Shown here in pieces: positions 7,671-17,767 of a DNA stretch of 64,000 bases. The DNA lies in the NCBI RefSeq assembly GCF_000025705.1, contig NC_013959.1, forward strand, positions 546,001 through 610,000, in the 5' to 3' direction. The notes below the pieces were generated by a model. That model saw nothing but the letters and a program-made list of their open reading frames with translations. It was not told the DNA's origin and did no database searches. The translations under genes were made by a program, and so were the position numbers. The DNA comes from Sideroxydans lithotrophicus ES-1. GTDB lineage: Bacteria; Pseudomonadota; Gammaproteobacteria; Burkholderiales; Gallionellaceae. Numbering within the stretch: the first letter of the stretch is position 1; every line of letters begins with the position of its first letter.

Positions 7671-9326
7671 ATGTTGAGCAATATGACAATCAAGGCGCGC
7701 TTGATCCTGCTGGTAAGCGCCATCATGGTCGTGATTGTTTTCAATCAGGCGATGAGCTATTACGCCATCACGAATCTGCAATCCGAGACTAAAGATATCG
7801 CCGAGCGGCGCATCCATCTGATCCGCATCGTCAACCGCATCATGTTCACTTTGGCCGACCAGCATGCCGAGGTTCTGGCGGCGCTGCAGCACGATCCGGC
7901 AGCATCCGCCGCCTATTCAAAATTCGATCATCCGGTCGGCAAGCATCTGGACAAGATGGCAGCGAACAAGGCCAAGCTGGACGAGTATTTCGCCGATCTG
8001 GACAAGAACGTTCATAGTGCCGATGGTAGGGCGAAACTCAAGGAGTTGACCGATGCGCGCGACACCTTTGTGCGCGAAGCCATACAGCCTTCGCTCGATG
8101 CAATCAAAAATGGACGCTGGAGCGAGGCACAACAACTGCTGCGCGACAAGGTCAATCCGCTCAACGTGGCAGCAGTGGAAAAGGGAAAGGAGCAGGCAGA
8201 GCATGAAGACGAGGCGGCCGGACATGCGCTGGCGGCAGCCATGGCTTCGGCGCACAACATGGAATTGCTGATGCTGTTCGGCATGCTGCTGGCGGTAGCG
8301 GTAGGCGTGGGTTTGGGCTACTCCATCATCTCCGGCATCGTGCGTTCGACGGGCGAAATGAGCGATGCCATGGCGCGTACGGCAGCGGATGGCGACCTGA
8401 CCCGGGCGGTGCCGGTGCACGGTACCGATGAGCTGGCGCAGGCCGCCAAATCATTCAATGTGCTGATGGACAGTTTTCGCCAGACCATCCGGCAGGTTCA
8501 CGGCAGTGCGGATACCGTGATCGGGACGGCGACGCAGCTGGCGGCGTCTTCCGTGCAGATCACGCAAGGTTCGCAGGTGCAAAGCGAGGCTGCGGCCTCC
8601 ACGGCAGCTGCCGTGGAGGAGATCACCGTAAGCATCAATGCGGTGTCGGCCAACACCGAAGAAGTGCGCAAGATCGCCGAACAGAGCTTGCAGCAGGCTA
8701 CCGAAGGCAATGTCAGCGTGACCATGATGATGGCGGAGATCGACAATGTACAGGATGCGGTCAACCAGATCGCCAACTCGGTCAAAGAGTTCCTCGACAG
8801 CACACATGCGATCGCCGGCATGACGCAACAAGTGAAGGACATCGCCGACCAGACCAATCTGCTGGCATTGAACGCAGCGATCGAGGCGGCGCGTGCCGGC
8901 GAGCAAGGCCGCGGTTTTGCTGTGGTTGCAGATGAAGTGCGCAAGCTGGCCGAGAAATCGGCCCAATCCGCCAGCGAGATCGACCAGGTCACCAATGCGC
9001 TGGATCAGAAGTCCGCACAGGTCGATGCGACAGTGCAAAAAGGATTGCATTCCTTGCGTGCTACGCAGGAACAGGTCGAACGGGTGGCCGAGGTGCTGGC
9101 CGGAACCGGCGATGCAGTCAAGCGCTCCAGGGACGGGGTGAGCGACATCGCTGCCTCGGTCAGCGAACAGAGCCAGGCCAGCAGCGAGATCGCGCGCAAT
9201 GTGGAAAAGATCGCGCAGATGTCGGAGGAGAATCATGCCGCCGTCGATGCGAATTCGCAGGATATCGTGCGGCTGGAAACGCTGGCGAGAGAACTGCAAA
9301 GCGCGGTCGGGCGTTTCAAGGCGTAG
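7671..9326 (+). CDS. Methyl-accepting chemotaxis protein with four-helix-bundle sensor
   Basis: This 551-residue receptor has its first membrane helix at about 10-30 ([17 protein letters not shown]), a 160-residue helical periplasmic domain ([19 protein letters not shown]... type, 4HB/TarH-like), a second helix at about 200-222, HAMP ([21 protein letters not shown]), and a signalling domain whose tip is nearly identical to its upstream neighbour's, suggesting tandem duplication of the cytoplasmic half with swapped sensors. No CXXCH motif is present. It starts 23 bases after the preceding stop, with a weak ribosome site. The ligand is unknown. Confidence 0.92.
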   Translation: MLSNMTIKARLILLVSAIMVVIVFNQAMSYYAITNLQSETKDIAERRIHLIRIVNRIMFTLADQHAEVLAALQHDPAASAAYSKFDHPVGKHLDKMAANKAKLDEYFADLDKNVHSADGRAKLKELTDARDTFVREAIQPSLDAIKNGRWSEAQQLLRDKVNPLNVAAVEKGKEQAEHEDEAAGHALAAAMASAHNMELLMLFGMLLAVAVGVGLGYSIISGIVRSTGEMSDAMARTAADGDLTRAVPVHGTDELAQAAKSFNVLMDSFRQTIRQVHGSADTVIGTATQLAASSVQITQGSQVQSEAAASTAAAVEEITVSINAVSANTEEVRKIAEQSLQQATEGNVSVTMMMAEIDNVQDAVNQIANSVKEFLDSTHAIAGMTQQVKDIADQTNLLALNAAIEAARAGEQGRGFAVVADEVRKLAEKSAQSASEIDQVTNALDQKSAQVDATVQKGLHSLRATQEQVERVAEVLAGTGDAVKRSRDGVSDIAASVSEQSQASSEIARNVEKIAQMSEENHAAVDANSQDIVRLETLARELQSAVGRFKA

Positions 9327-9344
9327 CCGGCCCCGGAGAAAATC

Positions 9345-11423
9345 ATGCATAACAAGAATGCAGATGTGTCGCAAAAGGAAAAGCCATTCCCGGCAGGGGC
9401 CGTGCTTATTTCCAAGACCGACACCAAAGGGGTCATCACCTATTGCAACGATGCGTTCGTGGATATTTCCGGCTACACCCGCGAAGAACTCATCGGCCAG
9501 AATCACAACATCGTGCGCCATCCGGACATGCCGCCGCAGGCGTTCAAATGGCTGTGGGATACGCTGAAATCGGAACGTCCCTGGCGCGGCATGGTGAAGA
9601 ACCGCTGCAAGAACGGTGACCACTACTGGGTGCGCGCCACTGTCGCGCCGGTCATCGAGAACGGCACCATCACTGGCTATGTGTCGGTGCGCCGTCCGCC
9701 TACGCGTCAACAGGTGGCAGAAGCCGAAGCCTTATATCGCGAGCTCGGCCGGACCGGGGCAGAGGTCGTCTCAAAATACGAGCGCTTCAAATTCAAGAAC
9801 TGGTCGCTTGCCGGCAAATTGCAATTCTCGATCCAGACCACCCTGATCGTCGTGCTGACCTTCGCCCAGATATTCATCTCGGCCAACCTGCGCGAAGAAT
9901 CGAAAGCGCTGGCAGAAGAACGCGGAACGCAGACTGCCAACCAGATCATCGACAGTTTCAACATGCTGATGGTGACCGGGCAGATCAGCGATACCGGCAA
10001 CCGCGAACTGCTGATCAAGAAATTCAGTTCGGGCATGAACATCAAGTCGGTGCAAATGGTGCGTGCCAAGCCAGTGGTCGATCTGTACGGGGCCGGACTG
10101 CCGCAGGAACGGGTCAAGGACGATGCCCAGCGGCAGGCGATGGAGGGCAAACAGCCGGTGATGACGTTTGGCAAGGATGCGAAAGGTGACCTGATCCTGC
10201 GCGTGATCACGCCGTATGAAGCGAGCAAGAATTTCCATGGCACCGACTGCACCACCTGTCATCAGGCTGCAGAGGGCACGGTACTCGGCGCATCCGACGT
10301 GGTGATCGATCTGCAGCAGGATTACGACCGCATCCATCGCATGGAGATGCAGACCATCCTCGGGCAGATCGCCCTGCAAATCTTCCTGTATTTCTTCATC
10401 GGCTATTGCGTGAGGCAATATGTGCGCATCCCTGCCAACTCTGTGCGCAAGGAGTTCCGCGACATCATGGAGGGGAATCTGGACGGTGAACTGGACATCT
10501 CCATCCATGACGAGATGGGGGTGCTGCTATGCGAGATACAGACCATGCAGTCCTATCTGCGCACCATGGTCGACGAGATCGTCACCCCGGTGAAAAAGAT
10601 GCAGGAACGCATAGGCGAAGTGGATAGCAAGGTGAGTGTGGTGGCAAACAACGCAGTCACCGAGCAGGATCATATCCAGCAGATCGCCGCGACCATGGAA
10701 CAATTCAGCCAGTCGGTGGTGGAAGTGGCGAACATGGCGGCAGATTCCCTCAAGGATGCCAGGGCGATGCAGCAGATCGTCGACGAGAACAACCGGAACA
10801 TGGAGCTCAACATCGTGGCGACCGGCAAGGTGGCCACCACCGTGCAATCGTCCAGCAAGACCATTGCCGACCTGAGTGTATCCATCCAGCGCATCGGCGT
10901 GATCGCCAATGCCATCAAGGAGATCGCCGAACAGACCAACCTGCTGGCGTTGAATGCGGCTATCGAGGCGGCGCGGGCCGGCGAGCAGGGACGCGGCTTT
11001 GCCGTGGTGGCGGACGAGGTGCGCAAACTGGCCGAACGCACGGCGGCCAGCACCAAGGATATCGCCCTGACCATCGCCGAGATCAATGCGGTCTCCGATG
11101 CTGCGGTGAAATCGATGCAGGGAGCAGTGACGGAGGTCGAAGGCGGCATCACGCTGATACGCAAGAACGGCGAAGGCTTGAAACGGATCATGAGCGCGGC
11201 GCAGAATGTGTCGGAACGTGTCGATCACATCGCTGCGGCATCGAAAGAGCAATCGGAGGCGGGCGAAAGCGTGGCAAAGAGCCTGGAAAGCATCAGCGGA
11301 CTGGTGGACAACAATACCCAGTCCGCGCAGGATACCAAGTCTGCCACTGAAGAATTGGCAAAATCTGCCGATGAACTGAGCAAGGCCGGTTATCCATTGA
11401 CGAAATGTGCAATAAGCAAATGA
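9345..11423 (+). CDS. Aer-type chemoreceptor with cytoplasmic PAS and periplasmic c-haem domain
   Basis: This 692-residue receptor starts with a PAS domain (about 15-125) bearing [32 protein letters not shown], the signature of Aer, where PAS binds FAD. A membrane helix follows (about 165-185), then a periplasmic domain with ASKNFHG and a CTTCH haem c motif (residues 302-306), a second helix (about 335-355) and a signalling domain with [14 protein letters not shown]. Two redox-type sensor modules therefore sit on opposite sides of the membrane in one receptor. The C-terminus ends unusually ([12 protein letters not shown]), without a receptor pentapeptide. It lies 18 bases after the previous receptor and upstream of cheV, probably in one transcript. 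Confidence 0.9.
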   Translation: MHNKNADVSQKEKPFPAGAVLISKTDTKGVITYCNDAFVDISGYTREELIGQNHNIVRHPDMPPQAFKWLWDTLKSERPWRGMVKNRCKNGDHYWVRATVAPVIENGTITGYVSVRRPPTRQQVAEAEALYRELGRTGAEVVSKYERFKFKNWSLAGKLQFSIQTTLIVVLTFAQIFISANLREESKALAEERGTQTANQIIDSFNMLMVTGQISDTGNRELLIKKFSSGMNIKSVQMVRAKPVVDLYGAGLPQERVKDDAQRQAMEGKQPVMTFGKDAKGDLILRVITPYEASKNFHGTDCTTCHQAAEGTVLGASDVVIDLQQDYDRIHRMEMQTILGQIALQIFLYFFIGYCVRQYVRIPANSVRKEFRDIMEGNLDGELDISIHDEMGVLLCEIQTMQSYLRTMVDEIVTPVKKMQERIGEVDSKVSVVANNAVTEQDHIQQIAATMEQFSQSVVEVANMAADSLKDARAMQQIVDENNRNMELNIVATGKVATTVQSSSKTIADLSVSIQRIGVIANAIKEIAEQTNLLALNAAIEAARAGEQGRGFAVVADEVRKLAERTAASTKDIALTIAEINAVSDAAVKSMQGAVTEVEGGITLIRKNGEGLKRIMSAAQNVSERVDHIAAASKEQSEAGESVAKSLESISGLVDNNTQSAQDTKSATEELAKSADELSKAGYPLTKCAISK

Positions 11424-11472
11424 GGGTAGGTAAGCGGGGGAGACATATCCCTGCTGTCCGGAGGAGAAATAT

Positions 11473-12414
11473 ATGTCTGATCTGTTGAAGAACATCGATG
11501 CCCGCACCAAGCTGGCGGGCACCAACAAGCTGGAGATACTGATGTTCACGCTCGGCCTGGATAAGCGCACCGGTCGCGAGGAGACATACGGCATCAACGT
11601 GTTCAAGGTTCGCGAAGTGATGCGCATCCCTCCCATCACGCGCGCGCCGGACATGCCGGAGTCGGTAGAGGGTATGGTGAGCCTGCGCGGCGCACTGGTG
11701 CCGGTGATCGACCTGGCCAAATACGCCGGCATCGAGACCGACGACAAAGCCGACATCATGATCGTCACGGAATACAACGGCCATACCCAGGGCTTCCTGG
11801 TCAAGGCGGTAGACAACATCCTGCGCCTGGACTGGGCGGCGATGCGCGTGCCGCCAGCGATGCTGGTGGCGCAGATGGGCGGCCTAGTGACGGCGATCAC
11901 CGAATTGAAGGACGGACGCCTGGTGATGATGATGGACGTGGAAAAGGTGCTGTCCGAGACCGGTCGATTCGATACCGACGAGATGATCTTCAAGAGCGTA
12001 AAGCCGCTGGGCAAGGATCGCACGGTGTTCTATGCCGATGACTCGTCCGTGGCACGGCACCAGATCCAGCGCACGCTGGATGCCATGGGAGTCAAATCCA
12101 TCGCCGCCATCAACGGTCGCCAGGCATGGCTGGAGTTGTCGAAGATGGCCGATTACGCGGACGCATCGCACACATCCATGAAGGACATGTTGCAGGTGAT
12201 ACTTACCGATGTGGAGATGCCGGAGATGGATGGCTACATGCTGACCCGCAAGATCAAGTCCGACAAACGTTTCGCCGGCATCCCGGTATTGATGCATTCG
12301 TCCCTGTCCAGTTCGTCCAACCAGCAGTTGGGCAAGGCGGTGGGAGTGGACGAGTACGTGCCGAAGTTCGAGCCGCAGAAACTGGCGCAGACCCTGACCC
12401 GTCTGCTGGCCTAG
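11473..12414 (+). CDS. cheV: Chemotaxis coupling protein CheV (first copy)
   Basis: CheV is a CheW-like coupling domain fused to a phosphorylatable receiver, linking receptors to CheA and aiding adaptation. The 313-residue product has CheW at about 15-165 (YGINVFKVREVMR, MVSLRGALVPVIDLAKY) and a receiver at about 180-310 with the acidic pair in YADDSSVAR, the phospho-acceptor in LTDVEMPEMDGY and the switch lysine in VPKFEPQ. A strong ribosome site (GGAGGAG) lies before the ATG. A second cheV starts 13 bases after its stop. Confidence 0.95.
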   Translation: MSDLLKNIDARTKLAGTNKLEILMFTLGLDKRTGREETYGINVFKVREVMRIPPITRAPDMPESVEGMVSLRGALVPVIDLAKYAGIETDDKADIMIVTEYNGHTQGFLVKAVDNILRLDWAAMRVPPAMLVAQMGGLVTAITELKDGRLVMMMDVEKVLSETGRFDTDEMIFKSVKPLGKDRTVFYADDSSVARHQIQRTLDAMGVKSIAAINGRQAWLELSKMADYADASHTSMKDMLQVILTDVEMPEMDGYMLTRKIKSDKRFAGIPVLMHSSLSSSSNQQLGKAVGVDEYVPKFEPQKLAQTLTRLLA

Positions 12415-12427
12415 TGAGGAGGGGAAG

Positions 12428-13375
12428 ATGAGTTACGCTGAAGACATGCTGAACATGGGACACGACGGGCTGATGGACCAGATCGATGCGCGCACCAATC
12501 TGGCCGGCACCAACAAGATGGAGATCCTGCTGTTCAATCTGGGCAGCAACGAAAAGTTCGGCATCAACGTGTTCAAGGTCAAGGAAGTGTGCCAGATCGG
12601 CAAGATCACCCGCACGCCCAACATGCCCGGCGGGGTGGACGGCATCGTCAGCCTGCGCGGCCATGTGATGCCGGTGCTGAACCTGGCCAACTTCATGGGC
12701 ATGAATCCTGCCGTCAAGCACGAAACCATGCTGGTCGCCGAATTCAACCGGCATATCCTGGGATTCCTGGTCGAGGGCGTGGACCGCATCATCCGCGTCG
12801 ACTGGGACAAGGTGCATCCTACCGAGGGCATGCTCTCCGACAAGGGGGCGCTCATCACTGCCATCACCGAACTGGAAGACGGCACGCTGGTGTCCATCCT
12901 CGATGTCGAGCAGATTTTGGCCGATGCCTTCGGTGAGGCTGTGGTCGGCAATGTCGAACGGATCGAGTCGGAACATGAACTGTGCGTCTTCTTTGCCGAC
13001 GATTCGCTGGTGGCGCGCCGCAAGATCATTGAGGTGCTGGACAAGATGGGCGTGAAACATGTCCAGGCCAACAATGGCCGGGAAGCGTGGGACAGGCTGA
13101 AATCCATGGCGGATGCCGCACAGAGCGCGGGGATCAACCTGCACGACCAGATCCAGGTCATCTTGACCGATGCCGAGATGCCCGAGATGGACGGCTATGT
13201 GCTGACCCAGCATATCAAGGGCGACCAGCGTTTTGATGACATCCCGGTGGTGATGCACTCGTCGCTGTCGTCCGATGCGAACCGGGCCATGGGCAAGCGT
13301 GTCGGCGTTGATAATTACGTATCGAAGTTCGATTCGCTCGCGTTGTCGTCGACGCTGCGTCCCTTGTTGACTTGA
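12428..13375 (+). CDS. cheV: Chemotaxis coupling protein CheV (second copy)
   Basis: This 315-residue paralogue has the same layout as the gene before it: CheW-like domain (FGINVFKVKEVCQIGKI, IVSLRGHVMPVLNLANF) and receiver (FFADDSLVARRK, LTDAEMPEMDGY, VSKFDSL). It differs in the N-terminal extension (MSYAEDMLNMGHDGL...) and throughout, so it is an old duplication rather than a recent copy. The Shine-Dalgarno is GGAGGGG. No separate cheW is found in the window, so the two CheVs may do the coupling encoded here. Confidence 0.95.
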   Translation: MSYAEDMLNMGHDGLMDQIDARTNLAGTNKMEILLFNLGSNEKFGINVFKVKEVCQIGKITRTPNMPGGVDGIVSLRGHVMPVLNLANFMGMNPAVKHETMLVAEFNRHILGFLVEGVDRIIRVDWDKVHPTEGMLSDKGALITAITELEDGTLVSILDVEQILADAFGEAVVGNVERIESEHELCVFFADDSLVARRKIIEVLDKMGVKHVQANNGREAWDRLKSMADAAQSAGINLHDQIQVILTDAEMPEMDGYVLTQHIKGDQRFDDIPVVMHSSLSSDANRAMGKRVGVDNYVSKFDSLALSSTLRPLLT

Positions 13376-13468
13376 GTGGGGCGGATGAACGATAGTTGGC
13401 GGTTGGCTTCATCGGTGATTCCGCCGATGGTTGATGTGACAGCTGGCAGCTGAGTTTAGGAGAAAGTG

Positions 13469-13867
13469 ATGGGCATAGAAGATACGAAATTCCTGGTGGT
13501 GGACGACTTTTCCACGATGCGCCGCATCGTGCGGAATCTCCTCAAAGAACTCGGGTTCGCCAATGTGCAGGAAGCGGAAGACGGCGTGGACGCGCTGAAC
13601 AAATTGCGCAGCGAGACGTTCGATTTCGTCGTGTCGGACTGGAACATGCCGAACATGACCGGTATCGATCTGTTGCGTGCGATCCGTGCCGATAACAGCC
13701 TGAAGCATCTGCCGGTATTGATGGTGACGGCGGAGGCGAAGAAGGAAAACATCATTGCAGCGGCACAAGCGGGGGCTTCCGGCTATGTGGTGAAACCATT
13801 CACCGCAGCGACACTGGACGAGAAGCTGAAGAAGATATTTGCGGCGTTCCCGCAACTCAACAAGTGA
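13469..13867 (+). CDS. cheY: Chemotaxis response regulator CheY
   Basis: CheY is the single-domain receiver that carries the signal from CheA to FliM at the motor. The 132-residue product has Asp12/Asp13 (VVDDF), phospho-acceptor Asp57 (SDWNMPNM), Thr87 (MVTAEA) and Lys109 (YVVKPFT), all at E. coli numbering. ATG 13469 is 5 bases after AGGAGA; the in-frame GTG directly before it is too close to the ribosome site. cheZ follows after 8 bases. Confidence 0.96.
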   Translation: MGIEDTKFLVVDDFSTMRRIVRNLLKELGFANVQEAEDGVDALNKLRSETFDFVVSDWNMPNMTGIDLLRAIRADNSLKHLPVLMVTAEAKKENIIAAAQAGASGYVVKPFTAATLDEKLKKIFAAFPQLNK

Positions 13868-13875
13868 GGCAGGCC

Positions 13876-14616
13876 ATGGCGACCAACACTGCAACCCAGG
13901 ATTCAGACGACCTTGAGGCGCTGTTCGACAGCATCATTGCGGCGAACGCGAATGAAGGAAAACCGGCTCCCGCCGCGGCGGCGAACTCCCCCATGCCGGC
14001 AGGCGATGGCGATCCGGCCAAGGTCATCAACCAGATAGGCCACATGGCGCGTGCCTTGCACGACACGCTGCGCGAACTCGGGTTGAACAAGGAGATCGAA
14101 AAAGCGGCATCGACCATTCCCGATGCACGCGACCGTTTGAATTATGTGGCGACCCTGACAAAACAGGCTGCCGAACGCGTGCTGAATGCCACCGAGGCAG
14201 CCCAGCCCGTCGTCGAGAAGATCGGCAGCGATGCCCAGCATCTGGCAAAACAATGGGACTTGCTGTTCGAGAAGAAACTCGACGTGCCGCAGTTCAAGGA
14301 CCTGGTCACCCAGACCCATGCCTACCTGCATGAGACGCCCAAGCAGGCCAAGGCGACCAACGCCAAACTGACCGAGATCATGATGGCTCAGGATTTTCAG
14401 GATCTGACCGGCCAGGTCATCAAGAAGATCATCGAGCTGACCCAGAACATGGAGCAGCAACTGCTGGCGCTGTTGCTGGAAAACGCACCTGCTTCGGTGA
14501 AAGCGGAAATCAACTCCGGCTTGCTGAACGGCCCGGTCATCAATGCGCAGGGGCGCACGGATGTCGTGACCAGCCAGGATCAAGTGGACGATCTGCTGGA
14601 AAGTTTAGGGTTCTAA
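13876..14616 (+). CDS. cheZ: CheY-P phosphatase CheZ
   Basis: CheZ dephosphorylates CheY-P. The 246-residue product has an Ala/Pro-rich linker (about 28-47) near the N-terminus, a long helical hairpin, the catalytic segment MMAQDFQDLTGQVIKKI with Asp176/Gln180 corresponding to Asp143/Gln147 of E. coli, and a C-terminal CheY-binding tail ending QVDDLLESLGF. ATG 13876 follows GAGGCAGG; a GTG at 13864 overlaps the cheY stop and is less likely. Confidence 0.94.
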   Translation: MATNTATQDSDDLEALFDSIIAANANEGKPAPAAAANSPMPAGDGDPAKVINQIGHMARALHDTLRELGLNKEIEKAASTIPDARDRLNYVATLTKQAAERVLNATEAAQPVVEKIGSDAQHLAKQWDLLFEKKLDVPQFKDLVTQTHAYLHETPKQAKATNAKLTEIMMAQDFQDLTGQVIKKIIELTQNMEQQLLALLLENAPASVKAEINSGLLNGPVINAQGRTDVVTSQDQVDDLLESLGF

Positions 14617-14632
14617 ACAGTGCCGGGTCGCA

Positions 14633-14677
14633 AGTGCTGAGTTCCGACACTCAGTACCCGATACTCAGTACTCAGCA
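14633..14677. repeat. Short CTCAGTACTC-type repeat between cheZ and cheA
   Basis: The segment begins AGTGCTGAGTTCCGA and continues with several copies of the word (C)TCAGTAC. The same 15-base word and the CAGTACTCAG core recur inside flgJ at 35633-35701. It is a dispersed, probably mobile or expandable intergenic repeat; no protein is encoded. Confidence 0.6.
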
Positions 14678-14695
14678 TGGATTTGGGAGAGGAAT

Positions 14696-16555
14696 ATGAA
14701 CGATTTCGTGGGAATGGAAGAATTGCTGCAGGATTTCCTGATGGAGGCCGGGGACATGCTGTCCGACGTGGATAGCAAGTTGATGGAGCTGGAAAAGAAT
14801 CCCGGCGATGCCGCGCTTCTGAACGAGGTGTTTCGCGGCTTCCACACCATCAAGGGCGGCGCCGGCTTCCTTAACGCATCGGAACTGGTGACGCTATGCC
14901 ACCTGACCGAAAACCTGTTCGACAAGCTGCGCAACAACGAACTGAAGCTGTCGGCCGAACTGATGGATGTGATCTTTGCGGCCACCGCCGAAGTGCGCAA
15001 GATGTTCGGCGCGTTGCAGCAAAGCCTGCAACCTGCCGCAGCGCCAGCCGAGGTGATCCAGGCGTTGAAGGACGTGTTGAGCGGCAAACCCATCGCTCCT
15101 GTTTCCAGGGCCGCAGCCAAACCTGCCGCGGCCAATACTCCTCCTGCACCTTCCGCTGCGGCGCCAGGAATCGACAATGTGGATTGGGATGCCCTGTATA
15201 ACGCGCTCACCGGCGGCAACGATATCGTCCAGGAAGTGGGCGCGGTGCGCGACGAGAAAAAGATCGCCGAGGCGATCAATGAAGAAGAATCCACCAGGAA
15301 AGCTTTTGGCCGCCGCTCCACCGATGTGCCCGGCACGACGGTCGGCCGCCGTGCCGGCGACGTTCCGGCTGCCGAAGCCAAGGAAACGACCATCCGTGTC
15401 GATACCGACCGTCTGGATCAGGTGCTCAACCTGTCCGGAGAGATCGGTCTGACCAAGAACCGCCTCACCCATCTGCGCTCCGATATCCTGCAGGGCCACA
15501 ACGATGCCGACACCCTGCGCGAACTGGACCAGGCGGTCAGTCAGCTCGACATGCTGGTGGTGAGCCTGCAGAACGCGGTGATGAAGACGCGCATGCAGCC
15601 TATCGGTCGCCTGTTCAAGAAATACCCGCGCCTGGCGCGCGATCTGGCGCGTTCGCTGGGCAAGGATGTCGAACTGGTGCTGAGCGGCGAAGAGACCGAG
15701 ATGGACAAGACCATGATCGAAGACTTGAACGATCCGCTGGTGCACCTGGTGCGCAATGCCGTCGATCACGGCGTGGAAACGATAGAAGAACGGATCGCCG
15801 CAGGCAAATCGGAAAAGAGCTTCGTCGAGCTCTCGGCGCGCCAGGAAGGCGACCATATCCTTATCACCATCTCCGATGACGGCAAAGGCATGCGCCCGGA
15901 AGTGATCCGCAACAAGGCCGTGGAAAAAGGCCTCATCACTGCCGAGGTGGCCAATACGCTGGACGAGGCCAGATGTCTGGAATTGATCTTCCTGCCTGGC
16001 TTTTCCACCAAGGACGAGATATCCAGCGTGTCCGGCCGCGGCGTCGGCATGGATGTGGTGAAGACCAACATCCAGAAACTCAATGGCACTGTCGTCATCG
16101 AGTCCGAACCGGGCAAGGGCACGACGCTGTCGATCTCGCTGCCGCTCACCCTGGCCATCCTGCCCGTGCTGGTGCTGCGTCTGGCCGACCAGTCGTTCGC
16201 CGTGCCGCTGTCCATGGTGCGCGAGATATTGCCGGTCACCCAGCAGGAGCTGCAGCAGGTATCCGGCAAGGCGACCATGGTGGTGCGCGGCGAAGTGCTG
16301 CCCGTGCTGCCGCTGGCGCAAATGATCGGCTGGGGCAGCAGCGAGAATTCGGAAGTCGGCGTGCTGATGCAGTTCGGCAACAACAGCTTCATCCTCACAG
16401 CCGACGGTTTCGTCGGACATGAGGACGTGGTCATCAAATCGCTGGATACCTTCCGTCCCAAGGGCGTGGCGGGCGTAACCATGTCCAGCGAAGGCGATAT
16501 CGTGCTGATCCTCGACATCAAGGAACTGCTCAGCGACGTGCGCGGAGGGCACTGA
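14696..16555 (+). CDS. cheA: Chemotaxis histidine kinase CheA
   Basis: CheA autophosphorylates under receptor/CheV control and phosphorylates CheY and CheB-type partners. The 619-residue product has P1 HPt at about 1-105 with His50 in FHTIKGGAGF, a variable region 110-225 rich in Ala/Pro without an evident P2 fold, the P3 dimerisation helices from about 230 (TDRLDQVLNLSGEIGLTKNRL), the P4 ATPase with N box HLVRNAVDHGVE (about 348), DDGKGM and GRGVGMDVV, and P5 CheW-like from about 480. A GGGAGAGG ribosome site precedes the ATG. The likely missing P2 domain could affect CheY docking. Confidence 0.96.
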   Translation: MNDFVGMEELLQDFLMEAGDMLSDVDSKLMELEKNPGDAALLNEVFRGFHTIKGGAGFLNASELVTLCHLTENLFDKLRNNELKLSAELMDVIFAATAEVRKMFGALQQSLQPAAAPAEVIQALKDVLSGKPIAPVSRAAAKPAAANTPPAPSAAAPGIDNVDWDALYNALTGGNDIVQEVGAVRDEKKIAEAINEEESTRKAFGRRSTDVPGTTVGRRAGDVPAAEAKETTIRVDTDRLDQVLNLSGEIGLTKNRLTHLRSDILQGHNDADTLRELDQAVSQLDMLVVSLQNAVMKTRMQPIGRLFKKYPRLARDLARSLGKDVELVLSGEETEMDKTMIEDLNDPLVHLVRNAVDHGVETIEERIAAGKSEKSFVELSARQEGDHILITISDDGKGMRPEVIRNKAVEKGLITAEVANTLDEARCLELIFLPGFSTKDEISSVSGRGVGMDVVKTNIQKLNGTVVIESEPGKGTTLSISLPLTLAILPVLVLRLADQSFAVPLSMVREILPVTQQELQQVSGKATMVVRGEVLPVLPLAQMIGWGSSENSEVGVLMQFGNNSFILTADGFVGHEDVVIKSLDTFRPKGVAGVTMSSEGDIVLILDIKELLSDVRGGH

Positions 16556-16630
16556 GGCACAAAGACACAAGGCAGCAAATTCAAATAATGATGGCGACCA
16601 AGAGCGTCATCGCGGATCGAGGAGAGGCGT

Positions 16631-17758
16631 ATGTTTGGCGGAAGGTTGAGGCAGGAGAACCAGTCACTGCAAGCCAGGGTGACTGAGTATGAGCGCGATA
16701 TCGCGGCATTGCGCAGCGAACAGATGAAGCTGGCAGGCGAGCGCGACACGGCACGTGCCGAAGCAGCGGCAGCACGGCTGGAATGCGAAGTGGCGCATAA
16801 AATATATAGCGAAATGCAGAATTTCGGCGTCTCCTTCGTGGAGTTGCAGCAATCACAGGCTGCCGCCGCCGGTTCCTTGCGCGAGGAAAAACAGAACGCC
16901 ATCGATGCGGCCAATGTCTCGGTCAGCAACCGCGAAGCGGTGATGAAGATCGCCAGCAGCCTGGAAGCGCTTTCAGGCGATACCTTGCAGACTTCGCAGA
17001 ACGTGAAGAACCTGACCGAACGTGCGGCGCAGATCGGCAGCATCGTCCAGCTCATCAAGGAAATCGCCGACCAGACCAACCTGCTGGCACTCAATGCTGC
17101 CATCGAGGCGGCACGTGCCGGAGAACAGGGTCGCGGTTTCGCCGTGGTGGCAGATGAGGTGCGCAAACTGGCGGAGCGCACCGCCAAGGCGACCAGCGAG
17201 ATCTCCACCATCGTCGTTGCCATCCAGGGTGAAACCGAACGCACGCAGACACAGATGCACGAATGGGCAGGGAAGTCGCAGATATTCAGCGCAGAGGTCG
17301 GCAATGTGATGGAGAACATGAAGCATCTTCTCGATCTGTCGCAAGCCATGGAAGGCACCATCTCGGCAGCAGCGTTGCGCAGCTTCGTCGAGGTGGCGAA
17401 GATCGACCATATCCTCTACAAGTTCGAGATATATAAAGTGTTCATGGGGGTGTCGGACCGTACGGCAGACGATTTTGCTTCGCATACTTTCTGCCGCTTG
17501 GGTAAATGGTATTTCGAGGGCGAAGGCAGGGATTGTTATTCCAAACTGGATGGCTATGCCGCCGTGGCGAACCCGCACCAGGCATTCCACCAGTACGGCA
17601 AGGATGCGGTGGCTGCATTTCATGTCGGGGAACCGATGCGCGGCATGGAGCTGGTGGCGAGGATGGAAACCGGCAGCATGGAGGTGCTGAATGCGCTGGA
17701 ACGCATCGCGGTAGCAGGAGAAAAGGATAGCAGTCTGCTGTGCAGCTCGCCGCGTTAA
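16631..17758 (+). CDS. Soluble chemoreceptor with C-terminal zinc-binding CZB domain
   Basis: This 375-residue protein has no membrane segment. Residues 1-65 form a coiled coil, about 95-235 a compact receptor signalling domain with [21 protein letters not shown], and about 250-360 a CZB (chemoreceptor zinc-binding) domain with a His in KIDHILYKF, the Cys-containing [15 protein letters not shown] and a late HQAFH. These are the His3Cys zinc ligands of TlpD and DgcZ-type CZB domains, which respond to zinc or oxidants such as hypochlorous acid. Being cytoplasmic and inside the che operon it could report internal redox or metal state. cheR follows after 9 bases. Confidence 0.88.
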   Translation: MFGGRLRQENQSLQARVTEYERDIAALRSEQMKLAGERDTARAEAAAARLECEVAHKIYSEMQNFGVSFVELQQSQAAAAGSLREEKQNAIDAANVSVSNREAVMKIASSLEALSGDTLQTSQNVKNLTERAAQIGSIVQLIKEIADQTNLLALNAAIEAARAGEQGRGFAVVADEVRKLAERTAKATSEISTIVVAIQGETERTQTQMHEWAGKSQIFSAEVGNVMENMKHLLDLSQAMEGTISAAALRSFVEVAKIDHILYKFEIYKVFMGVSDRTADDFASHTFCRLGKWYFEGEGRDCYSKLDGYAAVANPHQAFHQYGKDAVAAFHVGEPMRGMELVARMETGSMEVLNALERIAVAGEKDSSLLCSSPR

Positions 17759-17767
17759 AATGCATGC

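Noticed and set aside
7645-7672. Possible sigma-28 promoter at the end of the first receptor gene (TAAA at the stop)
   Set aside because: With the required 15-base spacing the -10 reads GATATAAA, only three of eight matches.
9345-11423. Frameshift suspected from the unusual receptor C-terminus
   Set aside because: The frame is uninterrupted through PAS, haem and signalling domains, and the stop lies 50 bases before the next well-placed cheV start; the odd tail alone is not evidence for a shift.
14894-16570. Long minus-strand open frame of 558 codons opposite cheA
   Set aside because: It is an antisense shadow of a GC-rich gene; composition is His/Gln/Arg-rich without recognisable domains, and cheA itself is unmistakable.
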